Origin: Ancylomarina sp. DW003
Lineage (GTDB): Bacteria; Bacteroidota; Bacteroidia; Bacteroidales; Marinifilaceae
Assembly: GCF_029029505.1 (NCBI RefSeq)
Contig: NZ_JAKJSD010000018.1
Location: 1 to 64,000, forward strand
Direction: 5' to 3'
Length of the DNA: 64,000 nt
Position 1 is the first letter of the stretch. Every line of letters starts with the position of its first letter. The position numbers and the translations under genes were made by a program. The notes under the pieces are model-generated. The model did no database searches and was not told where the DNA came from. It was given only the letters and a program-made list of their open reading frames with translations. Below, in pieces: positions 16,390-24,523 of this stretch.

Positions 16390-16405
16390 CGTGCGGGCTT
16401 GGCTA
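16382..16405 (-). terminator. Terminator palindrome, repeat family copy 3
   Basis: AAGCCAAGC and GCTTGGCT flank GTGCGG. It lies ~130 bp beyond the stop at 16536 and directly abuts the 41-bp repeat array. Confidence 0.6.
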
Positions 16406-16535
16406 TTATATTTTAAGGGATGGATTTTGCTGCCGCACGATTTTATCGTATGGATTTATAATTAAGTTCTAAAGTACGTGATACAATCGCACACTAGCGG
16501 GGATATATGCTTAATTTATATTGTATTCAACTGTT

Positions 16536-18827
16536 TTAATTCCTCTCAAAAACGGCTTCTATATCATTTTCTAAATCGTTATGAGAGGATGCCCCTCTAA
16601 ATTCATCTTCATCATAACCATCCCCATACGAACTAAAATAGTCATTCACCTCTTCATCGATATTTATACTGTCAATGATATTAGAATAATTAATATTCAC
16701 ATAATCTACAAGTTCTTTATTAAACCCAGACACAATGGTATCAAGGATCGATTCCAACTCAGATTTAATTCCATTATAATCTATGCAAAAATCGATATCT
16801 CCAGACTCGTTGCAACAAGAGCTATCAAGATACTCCCCTATATTAGCAGAGCTTTTATCCTCGTCAAGTGCCTCTATAAAGTATGACTCAACAGCTACAC
16901 AAATTTTTTCAAAAAATAATTTATCTTCAATTTCATACCTTTTGATTAACTCTAGCAAATATTCAAGGTCAATATTATCAATACCATTGTTTTCAATAAA
17001 TTCTGAAATAAAAGAAAAATCATGAATATCAATTATTTCGTCAAAATCGACAAGCAAAACCAAAAGCTCATATAATCTTACCCCCTTCGGCTCTTTATTA
17101 TTGGATAATTGCTTAATTAAATCTTTTATTTTAAAAGTTATCCTAGGGTTATAAATATCTAGACTAGATAGTAGAACCAGATAATCCCAATCTCTATTTC
17201 TAAGTTTATCTGCATAAAAATAATTAAACAATTCTTCTTGAATTTGTTGAATTATATCTTTTGAGATTTTATTATTTGATCGTAGGCTGTTTAGGAAATT
17301 AATTGAAGAATCCGTACCAAGAGATTTTAATATAGATATCACTAAATCCACTTCTTCTAAATATGTATTTAGAATGAAATCACCAATGGAAGGATTAAAT
17401 AATGAATATTCAATTTTATCATCCCATGTTTCACTTCGATCAAGCAATGACCCAACTGCTAGTCTTCTAACAGCATTAAAACTATTATCGGTATGGTCAA
17501 AATGAATTTTAAAACTTTTTTTAAAAGTTGAATAAGATCTGCTTAATACTTTCTCATCTATTTTACCTGCATTAAAAACAGTTAAAAAGGATAATACTCT
17601 TACAGGATCATCTATTTGGGTTTGGAAATAATCACGCCAAATATCTTCTGGGTTTTCAAATTTGCTAATTATGTAATTCCAATATTGTTCAGATTTTATT
17701 TTTGAGATTCTTCTATCATCAGTGATAAATTCAATAATTCTCGGATTAAAGTTCTTATGCCTAATTATATCTTTATATCTCTTTTGTTTGTAGATCTCGT
17801 CAATATAGATACTATCTATGTTTGAATGATATATATGATTATATAGGATTTTTGCTTTATCCAAATCTGATAGATTTTCAATTTTCAATAAGAATTCATC
17901 TTCTCGAATATTGTTATTCTGTAGTTGATGACTTAAACTAACGGCCTTAGTTAGAATATTTGTTCTAGAAGTGAGGATGAACTTTTTTGTTTTATCACTT
18001 TTTATTCTATTAATGAATTTTACCGTGTGAGAGTCTCTTTTATTATTTACAGCATCATACATGATGCTACCTAAAAAATCATCACAATAAAATATTATTT
18101 TTTTATTTTCTTTTTCCCGAAATAAATCTTCAGCTTCACTAATAGATTCTTCAATATCACAAAATTCAAATCCGTTCGCTATATAATATAGGGCTAGGTT
18201 GTTTGCAAGAGTTGTTTTTCCTATTCCTGGTTCACCCGAAATAATGATAACGTTCTTCTTTTTTAAAATTTCAGCTCCCTTAATATGATTCTCTGTAATT
18301 GCATATCTCTCATTATGTGATCTAATTTCTTTTATTGTGCTTTCACTTCTTCCTTTTGTTGCATTATGAAGTAGTATGTCGAATATATATGTGCTTGTAA
18401 TCCACAGTTTATAATTTTTTTCAACAATATTTTGGTTCTCTTTTTTTGATAGAAAATCGGTTATATCATCTTCCCCCCAGACATCTGATTCCGATTTAAT
18501 AAATGGAGCAAAGAGGTTAAATATTTGTTTTTTGTTTTCTCTAGATAATGGAACAGATGTGAAAAAAATATATTTAGCAGGATTCAAATTCCGTACTTTA
18601 TTCACTTCCTCACTTTTTAATTTGCTAAGTAATCCTTGATACCCTGTTTTTAGGTAATGCTTACATTGTATTACTCCTTCTTTTTCACCAAACCAAAAGC
18701 GACCATCAACACCTCCATCTCTTCCTGCTTTAAATTTCTCAACGCGACAGTTTAAATATGCTGAAATTATATCTCCAGCTAGGGATTCAAATTCTCTGTC
18801 ATTTAGTTTAGATAAAAAATATTCCAT
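16536..18827 (-). CDS. Restriction-endonuclease-like / STAND NTPase fusion, defence candidate
   Basis: A 763-residue protein. N-terminal Mrr/PD-(D/E)xK-type nuclease domain (about 1-125): FESLAGDII, then RDGGVDG (D37/D41) and IQCKHY (Q54-x-K56). Middle STAND-type P-loop NTPase (about 175-400): ITENHIKGAEIL, Walker A GEPGIGKTT (198-206), Walker B IIFYCDD (244-250), and an arginine in LTSRTN (286-289). This resembles the nSTAND3 clade. The C-terminal ~350 residues are helical and end in a very acidic tail, in the position of a sensor region. This is the architecture of Avs-like antiphage sensors (nuclease effector, NTPase switch, ligand-binding C-terminus), but smaller than typical. Single-gene unit. 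Its sequence is more AT-rich than the housekeeping genes, consistent with transfer. Defence role is inferred. Confidence 0.8.
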   Translation of the reverse strand: MEYFLSKLNDREFESLAGDIISAYLNCRVEKFKAGRDGGVDGRFWFGEKEGVIQCKHYLKTGYQGLLSKLKSEEVNKVRNLNPAKYIFFTSVPLSRENKKQIFNLFAPFIKSESDVWGEDDITDFLSKKENQNIVEKNYKLWITSTYIFDILLHNATKGRSESTIKEIRSHNERYAITENHIKGAEILKKKNVIIISGEPGIGKTTLANNLALYYIANGFEFCDIEESISEAEDLFREKENKKIIFYCDDFLGSIMYDAVNNKRDSHTVKFINRIKSDKTKKFILTSRTNILTKAVSLSHQLQNNNIREDEFLLKIENLSDLDKAKILYNHIYHSNIDSIYIDEIYKQKRYKDIIRHKNFNPRIIEFITDDRRISKIKSEQYWNYIISKFENPEDIWRDYFQTQIDDPVRVLSFLTVFNAGKIDEKVLSRSYSTFKKSFKIHFDHTDNSFNAVRRLAVGSLLDRSETWDDKIEYSLFNPSIGDFILNTYLEEVDLVISILKSLGTDSSINFLNSLRSNNKISKDIIQQIQEELFNYFYADKLRNRDWDYLVLLSSLDIYNPRITFKIKDLIKQLSNNKEPKGVRLYELLVLLVDFDEIIDIHDFSFISEFIENNGIDNIDLEYLLELIKRYEIEDKLFFEKICVAVESYFIEALDEDKSSANIGEYLDSSCCNESGDIDFCIDYNGIKSELESILDTIVSGFNKELVDYVNINYSNIIDSINIDEEVNDYFSSYGDGYDEDEFRGASSHNDLENDIEAVFERN

Positions 18828-18980
18828 TTAAGTTGTATAATAAGGGCTAATAATTGTACCTATATCTTTGTGAAAAATGCCCTATACATCCCATATTAGC
18901 ATGTATTGTGTACCTTTTTATTTTCGAGACTAAAGCTACAAAACAATGAGAGTTTAACAATAGAAATAATAAGAAATAAC

Positions 18981-19004
18981 AAAGCCAAGCGTGAAGCTTG
19001 GCTT
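18981..19004 (-). terminator. Terminator palindrome, repeat family copy 4
   Basis: AAAGCCAAGC gtga AGCTTGGCTT, downstream of the DUF1456 pseudogene. The following ~70 bp also match the flank of copy 1, so it was duplicated together with the gene. Confidence 0.7.
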
Positions 19005-19048
19005 ATTGTTATATGGGGTAATAGTAGAATTTCGTATGCGTACTTGCC

Positions 19049-19425
19049 TTACTTATTCTTGTATTTCTTTTGTAAGGCATTCAAAAAATGTCTGAGGTAC
19101 TGATCCAAGAAATCGCGATAGGATTTATGGTCGGGATTACGGAAAAAAGCACTCAATTCGTGTTTGCTTATTTTTTTATCTATCGAGGCAAGCATCTCTA
19201 AAATGTCATCCGATTTAAGGTTCAATGCAATTTTCAGTTTCTTCAGAATCATATTATTGCTTAAAGGATCTTCGGCCACAGGCAAAGGACCTTCTCTTTT
19301 TCCGCGTTTATCAATGATCAATCCGTTAAGGGAAGTGCCCAGTTCCTTATCTGTTATTTCGATTCGAGGGTGCATAGCTCCCTTTCAGTCATGTCACAAT
19401 TAAAGGTGTATATGTATTTATTCAT
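19049..19425 (-). pseudogene. Decayed duplicate: methyltransferase start joined to DUF1456 end
   Basis: From ATG 19425 the minus strand reads MNKYIYTFNCDMTERELCTLESK and then a stop. This matches the first ~25 residues of the methyltransferase at 13037 (MQINKYIYSFNCDITERELCKLESK). Immediately after, in another frame, it continues as DUF1456 from residue ~50 (IEITDKELG...) to the normal end, very similar to the gene at 11604. About 1.1 kb present in the parental pair is missing between the two. The join falls at GAAATA, a short sequence similar in both parents. A 108-codon frame remains open, but it lacks the first DUF1456 repeat's N-terminal half. Confidence 0.85.
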
Positions 19426-19462
19426 TTGTCTATTTTTGACCATCGGGAAGCATTCTCCTGTG

Positions 19463-19798
19463 CTATTTTCTTATATAAGACTTTCTGGTCGTAGCGGCTT
19501 GTAATTCATCTTCCACTTTAAGAATTCTTTGGTCTACAATGAATGTCGCAATGGGAAGTAAAGATGCTGCCAAACAAATGAGTGTTTTCATAAGACGCCA
19601 CTTCTTTTTCATGGCATAATAGATCACCCAAATGCAATAAAATATGAATAATATACCGTGAAGGCTCCCTACGATCTTATTGGGTAAGCCCATCTCAAAC
19701 CCATACTTTAGAATAATGGTTGGAATTAATAAAAGGAACGAGATGCCTTCTAAAATAGCCAGGATACGTAGCTGGCCAAGAACTGTGTTTAATTTCAT
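19463..19798 (-). CDS. DUF3817 integral membrane protein
   Basis: A 111-residue protein with three predicted membrane segments (about 8-30, 42-63 and 69-90). It carries LRILAILEGISFLLLI and IVGSLHGILFIFYCIW, the family pattern of DUF3817. The C-terminus is charged and probably cytoplasmic. Function unknown. Single gene on the minus strand. Confidence 0.8.
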   Translation of the reverse strand: MKLNTVLGQLRILAILEGISFLLLIPTIILKYGFEMGLPNKIVGSLHGILFIFYCIWVIYYAMKKKWRLMKTLICLAASLLPIATFIVDQRILKVEDELQAATTRKSYIRK

Positions 19799-20084
19799 TC
19801 TATTGGGGGTTGTATTGATTAATTTATTCTGTCAATTAATTGGGGCAGATTCACAATCAGACAGGTGTATATCGCTTGATTCATTTTACATCAGGATATC
19901 GGGAGGCTAAGTCGCCTCAAAATCGTTCTGTTCCCGAAACTACAAAACAATTGCTTAACAAAAATCAATACGCAATAAAAAATCACATAAAAAAAGCCCG
20001 GGCAGAACCCAAGCTATTTTGTACTTATACTAGTTGATGAGATATCGTCGTTTAAGACATGAAATCAGAAACCAGATAATCTTA

Positions 20085-21350
20085 CTACTTTACGGGAGGT
20101 GTTCCTTCCGCGTTAGAAAGAATGGCATCCATTTGTACCAAAGCATCCTGAGCGATAGCTGAAACACCAATTACTGTTCTTGCTGGAAGATCGCCTTTAA
20201 AGAATGTTGGATAAACCTCGTTTACGGCATCCATATCTGCGATATTTCTAACTTGGATATTAATTTTAACCACATCGTCCATGTTGTGGTTGATACTCTC
20301 CACAATTGCCTTAATGTTATTCAAACACTGAGTAGCCTGCTCTTTTGCACCACCAGCTACAAGTTTACCCGTTTTAGCATCAACAGGTAATTGGCCTGAA
20401 ACATTGTTGTAATGCGAGAAAGCAACCGTTTGTGTCGATAGAGAACTCTTTGGAGCATCTTCAGTATTATTTGCTTTAATAACAATTCCATGTCTGTCTT
20501 CAACAGCTTGCGGAGGTGTACCATCACCGTGCGATACCGTTGCGTCAATTTGTACTAAAGCATGCATTGGCAAGCCTTCAGCTACTACAACCGAGCGTGC
20601 CGGAACATAACCTACAGTTCTGGCGATAGATGAATCCGGGAAAAATGTTGTGTAAGCTTCATTTACTGCTTCAATATCCGAAAGGTTTTGAACGTGAATA
20701 TTAACTTTTACAATATCGTCGAAAGGCACGTCGATACCTTCCATAATTCCTTTGATATTTTTAAGACACTGTGCTGCCTGTTCTTTTGCACCGCCAACTA
20801 CGATATTACCCGTTTTAGGATCGACAGGTAATTGTGCTGAAATATGATTGTAATGAGAAAAAGCTACAGTCTGTGTTGATACAGAATTTTTAGGAGCATT
20901 TTCTGTATTTCTTACCAATTTTACAAGATCGCAAGGCTCTTGTGGTGTAGTTCCTTCGCCGTTTGAAATAACGGCATCCATTTGCACTAAAGCACCATCC
21001 AAAGGTAAAGCAGCAACAGCAAGTACTGTACGTGTTGGAAGATAGCTCTGGAAAAATGTTGTATACACTTGGTTTACAACTTTAATGTCCATGATATTCT
21101 TAAGGTAAACATTAATGCGAACCACATCAGTCATCGTATGATCAATGCTCTCTACAATTGCTTTAATGTTTGCTAAGCACTGCTCGGCCTGCTCTTTTAC
21201 ACCACCAGCTACAATTTTACCCGATTTCGCATCGATAGGCAATTGAGCTGAGATATTATTGTAATGAGAAAAAGCTACAGATTGTGTAGACATAGCACAT
21301 TGGGGTGCATTCTCCGTGTTTCTCGAATTTTTTATGATTACGCCACTCAT
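20085..21350 (-). CDS. Triple-domain RidA (YjgF) protein
   Basis: A 421-residue protein made of three tandem RidA domains at about 12-137, 148-285 and 295-420. They share ENAPxxxxSTQxVAFSHYNxxSxQLP, GGxKEQAxQCLxNIK, and the family Arg in (T/A)RTV (R107, R244, R391). RidA enzymes hydrolyse reactive enamine/imine intermediates and work as homotrimers with active sites at subunit interfaces. Three domains in one chain would build the trimer covalently (inference). The middle domain carries a small internal duplication, ARTVGYVPARSVV. Linkers hold GTPPQ or GTTPQ. No signal peptide, so cytoplasmic. A -7 box lies at 21394-21401. Confidence 0.88.
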   Translation of the reverse strand: MSGVIIKNSRNTENAPQCAMSTQSVAFSHYNNISAQLPIDAKSGKIVAGGVKEQAEQCLANIKAIVESIDHTMTDVVRINVYLKNIMDIKVVNQVYTTFFQSYLPTRTVLAVAALPLDGALVQMDAVISNGEGTTPQEPCDLVKLVRNTENAPKNSVSTQTVAFSHYNHISAQLPVDPKTGNIVVGGAKEQAAQCLKNIKGIMEGIDVPFDDIVKVNIHVQNLSDIEAVNEAYTTFFPDSSIARTVGYVPARSVVVAEGLPMHALVQIDATVSHGDGTPPQAVEDRHGIVIKANNTEDAPKSSLSTQTVAFSHYNNVSGQLPVDAKTGKLVAGGAKEQATQCLNNIKAIVESINHNMDDVVKINIQVRNIADMDAVNEVYPTFFKGDLPARTVIGVSAIAQDALVQMDAILSNAEGTPPVK

Positions 21351-21393
21351 AATAATTACTTTTTAATGTTTGTTATTGTTGTTTTAAGTGCGC

Positions 21394-21401
21394 CAAACAT
21401 A
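21394..21401 (-). promoter_or_regulatory. -7 box of the triple RidA gene
   Basis: The minus-strand TATGTTTG is an exact TAnnTTTG match ~45 bp before the ATG. No convincing -33 TTG was found. Confidence 0.5.
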
Positions 21402-21695
21402 GTAAAAAATTCAATAAGCTTGGTATAAAAACAATTAATTTAAAATTGTTTTTTTTGACATTTAAGTCATCTGTTATCTGTAAAAATTGAATTCTTATTT
21501 TTAACCGATATGCAAGCCATTCATGACACCCATATTTTCAAGATCACATCTCGCAATTATTATATTTTCTTTTATTAAAACACTCATATCTTTATAATTT
21601 AAAGGCGATTCGTTATACTTCACAGAATCTTTTCTTATTGTTTTTCTTAAATTTCAATTATGCCAATTCAATAAATAATCATTCTCATCTTTTTC

Positions 21696-21754
21696 TAAAT
21701 TTACTGTTAACTTATAAACAATTAAATTGCCATTTATGATTAACAGTAAATTTA
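21696..21754. repeat. Perfect 15-bp inverted repeat
   Basis: TAAATTTACTGTTAA (21696-21710) and TTAACAGTAAATTTA (21740-21754) are separated by 29 bp. It sits in the 625-bp gene-free gap 21351-21975 and could be an operator pair, a cruciform or the ends of a tiny mobile element. No target duplication is visible. Confidence 0.7.
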
Positions 21755-21921
21755 AATTATCGTTCCCGAACATGGTGATAACGAACACTTATTTTCTTCT
21801 CTGTTGAAAACTAACAAATCAACAAATTAAACAGTAATAAGTAAAATAGACATTCTTTTTAATTGAGATAGATATGGCTTTTCCAAAATCTTCAAGACAA
21901 GTTATTCCTCCTCGTAATGAC

Positions 21922-21954
21922 AAAAAAGCCACTCTCCTGCGAGAATGGCTTTAA
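21922..21954 (-). terminator. Terminator of the glucan operon (minus strand)
   Basis: On the minus strand AAAGCCATTCTC pairs with GAGAGTGGCTTT around GCAG, then runs into T. It lies 22 bp after the esterase stop. Confidence 0.85.
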
Positions 21955-21975
21955 AAGTTCTAATACCGATTAGAA

Positions 21976-22839
21976 TTACTCTATGCCAAGTAAAAATTGA
22001 AGAGGAATATGCAATCTGTCCCTCCAGGCATTTTCGTCATGTATGGCACCTTCAAATTTTCGGGTCATCCAATTTATATTCTCTTTATATGATCTTTCAT
22101 TCATCATACGATCAACTTTCAATTGATAGGGTTCATAAAGTGAGTCAAGGGTTTTTGTTCCATAATCGAAATATATTTTGTGTGTTTCGGGATCAGGCAA
22201 ATTCCTTTCCACATATTTCAAGAAAACACCATCAAGTGCTGGCCAGTGTGTCGATAAACATGCTGCTCCACCAAACACATCAGGATATTCCGAAATGGCA
22301 TAGCAAGAGATTAAGCCTCCCATGCTCGATCCTAGAATAAAGGTATTGTCTCTATCAGTTTTAGTGCTGTATGTCTTATCAATAAAAGGTTTCAATTCTT
22401 TTACCAGGAATTTTAGATACGCATCGGAAAGAATTTCACCTTGATATTTATCTGAACGCTCAATGGTTTTCAAAAGCTCTTGAGGCTTGTTTGGCATATA
22501 TTCCATTGTTCGATTACTCGTATTGTTTATAGCCACAACAATCACTGAGCGTATTTTATTTATTTTAATCAAAGAATCAATCGTTTCATCAACAGCCCAC
22601 TCCTGCTTGTTCCAAGTTGTAGTACGATCAAAAAGCATTTGCCCATCATGCATGTAAATAACAGGATATGATTTATTCGCATCATAATTCCTTGGTAACA
22701 TCACCTTCACATCTCGTGATGGAATGTGTTGCGATTGAAAAGCCTGATATTCCTTAAACATCAGTGGCGTCTCTTTTTTCTCCATATTACAAGCAAGTAC
22801 AATACTTGACAAAAGTAGACCAACAAATAGATTTTTCAT
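21976..22839 (-). CDS. Esterase-like alpha/beta hydrolase lipoprotein
   Basis: A 287-residue lipoprotein (signal ending SSIVLAC, Cys17) of the putative esterase family (Esterase D/IroE type). Visible: YMHDGQMLFD oxyanion region, nucleophile GSSMGG (S172), Asp in YFDYG (D225) and His in AIHDENAW (H267). Such enzymes within glycan loci remove ester decorations or act on phenolic esters; the substrate is unknown. It is the last gene of the minus-strand glucan operon, but a hairpin at 22875-22907 precedes it, so expression may be lower. Confidence 0.85.
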   Translation of the reverse strand: MKNLFVGLLLSSIVLACNMEKKETPLMFKEYQAFQSQHIPSRDVKVMLPRNYDANKSYPVIYMHDGQMLFDRTTTWNKQEWAVDETIDSLIKINKIRSVIVVAINNTSNRTMEYMPNKPQELLKTIERSDKYQGEILSDAYLKFLVKELKPFIDKTYSTKTDRDNTFILGSSMGGLISCYAISEYPDVFGGAACLSTHWPALDGVFLKYVERNLPDPETHKIYFDYGTKTLDSLYEPYQLKVDRMMNERSYKENINWMTRKFEGAIHDENAWRDRLHIPLQFLLGIE

Positions 22840-22874
22840 AGATCAATGATTTGAGGTTTATTCATTTTTCAATT

Positions 22875-22907
22875 AAAAAAGCCATTCCCCAAGAGGAATG
22901 GCTTTTT
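22875..22907 (-). terminator. Intergenic terminator between GH13 and esterase genes
   Basis: AAAAAAGCCATTCC and GGAATGGCTTTTT form a near-perfect stem with A and T tracts on both sides, so it could work on either strand. It probably attenuates the operon before the esterase. Confidence 0.8.
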
Positions 22908-22942
22908 GAGGGGTACCCACTTTTCGCAGAACGAAAAGTAAA

Positions 22943-24319
22943 TTACTTCACGTATACTCTATACTCCCAAGCTTTCATATCTACTGCAAGCTTAGCAGCC
23001 AAATCGTGTTTGTTTCCATCTTTATAACAAGCATAGTTGCCTGCATTTGCATCCATTTCCAATGTCGCTTTAACTGGCTCTTTGCCCAGGTTCAAAATCA
23101 CAATAACTTTGTTTCCTTCTGCCTCACGAGAGAATGCAAAAATCTTTTCGTTCTGATCTGAATTGATACGAACCAATTTTCCACCTTTTACACCATTCTG
23201 TAGGGCTTTGTTATTCTTCTTTAAAGCAATTAACTCTTTATAAAATGAAGCTAACTCCATATTGCTCCAATCAATCTCATCTTTCTCAAAGAACTTCAAA
23301 CGCTTGTTCATACCAGCTTCTTGTCCACTGTAAATTAATGGCATACCCGGCATAGTGAAGGTTAGTACGGCAAATGCTTTACCACCTTCGCCCATTCGCT
23401 CTTCTATAGTGCCATTCCACGAATTCTCGTCGTGGTTGGTAATGAAATTCATAAGGTATGAGTCAGCAGGGAAAACGGTATCGATCTTCGTAAAGAAAGC
23501 TTCCATATCGTTGGCTGTTTTCTTTCCTTTTACCACATCGTTCATAATATGGTGAAAATCCCATCCATATCCCATGTCAAAGGCATTTTCCAATAGCTCA
23601 TGTCCGCCATCTTCGGCCAGCATGAATACAGGCTTCACAGCGTCCAGTTCTTTACGAGCCGCTTCCCAAAAATCGGTAGGAACCATTCCTGCAACATCGC
23701 AACGGAATCCGTCAACATCGGCATTGGTCAACCAAAACTTTAAGGATTCGATCATATACTTACGCATTTCCTGATTCTCGTAGTTCAAATCAGCCGTATC
23801 GCTCCAGTCTGTTCCTTCAGGAATTACAATCTCACCCTTTTCGTTCTGAGTGTACCAGTCTTTATGATCTTTCATGATTATATTATCCCAACCTGTATGG
23901 TTAGCCACCCAGTCGAGAATCACTTTCATACCCATATCGTGAGCTTGCTTTACCAAACTTTTCAAATCGTCCATAGTACCAAACTCCGGATTCACAGCTT
24001 GATAGTCTGCAACAGCGTAATACGATCCCATGCTTCCTTTACGGTTCTTCTCCGAAATAGGATAAACCGGCATTAACCAAAGAATATCCACGCCCATTTC
24101 CTTTAAGCGAGGCATATGTTTGGCGAAAGCATTAAGCGTTCCTTCTGGTGTATATTGACGAATGTTCACCTCGTAAATATTGGCATTACGGCTCCATTCT
24201 AAAGGCTTTTCAGTTTTCATTTCTTTAGTATCTGTTTTTGCCTTTGGTGAATTTTGGCAAGACATCATTAAACTTGCCATCAGAATTAGGCTAAGTGTTG
24301 AATTGATTACTTTGTTCAT
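22943..24319 (-). CDS. GH13 alpha-amylase lipoprotein
   Basis: A 458-residue protein with lipobox MMSC (Cys21). A GH13 barrel with the conserved regions DWVANH (136-141), nucleophile GFRCDVA (D208), acid/base AED (E236) and transition-state stabiliser TNHDE (D297). The C-terminal beta domain starts at about 380. It is short for GH13, with no carbohydrate-binding module. It hydrolyses alpha-1,4 linkages in maltooligosaccharides and is tethered to a membrane. Part of the minus-strand operon; the intergenic region to the next gene upstream holds a palindrome at 24404. Confidence 0.93.
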   Translation of the reverse strand: MNKVINSTLSLILMASLMMSCQNSPKAKTDTKEMKTEKPLEWSRNANIYEVNIRQYTPEGTLNAFAKHMPRLKEMGVDILWLMPVYPISEKNRKGSMGSYYAVADYQAVNPEFGTMDDLKSLVKQAHDMGMKVILDWVANHTGWDNIIMKDHKDWYTQNEKGEIVIPEGTDWSDTADLNYENQEMRKYMIESLKFWLTNADVDGFRCDVAGMVPTDFWEAARKELDAVKPVFMLAEDGGHELLENAFDMGYGWDFHHIMNDVVKGKKTANDMEAFFTKIDTVFPADSYLMNFITNHDENSWNGTIEERMGEGGKAFAVLTFTMPGMPLIYSGQEAGMNKRLKFFEKDEIDWSNMELASFYKELIALKKNNKALQNGVKGGKLVRINSDQNEKIFAFSREAEGNKVIVILNLGKEPVKATLEMDANAGNYACYKDGNKHDLAAKLAVDMKAWEYRVYVK

Positions 24320-24403
24320 CTTTTTATATTTATTATTCCTTTTTATATACTGAGAGTCTCACTCAAAGTAAGGTCATCAGTTTTTTTGCTATATATCCAA
24401 ACT

Positions 24404-24435
24404 CTGTCAGGAACGACTCCGTCGTACGCTGACAG
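24404..24435. repeat. REP-like palindrome
   Basis: CTGTCAG (24404-24410) and CTGACAG (24429-24435) enclose an inner near-complementary GAACGAC/GTCGTACG around TCC. It is GC-rich compared with its surroundings, like a repetitive extragenic palindrome. No second copy is seen in the window. Confidence 0.5.
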
Positions 24436-24523
24436 GTTTTCATTCTTCTTACGCTTGTTGATGTTAAGACTCGATAAATTGCTGTTTCTCCATTTTATCC
24501 TTTATCCTTGTTCACTTTAACCT

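Noticed and set aside
19988-20015. Imperfect hairpin near 19990 as another member of the terminator palindrome family
   Set aside because: Only the outer AAAAAGC/GCTATTTT pairs; the loop is long and the family core AAGCCAAGC is absent.
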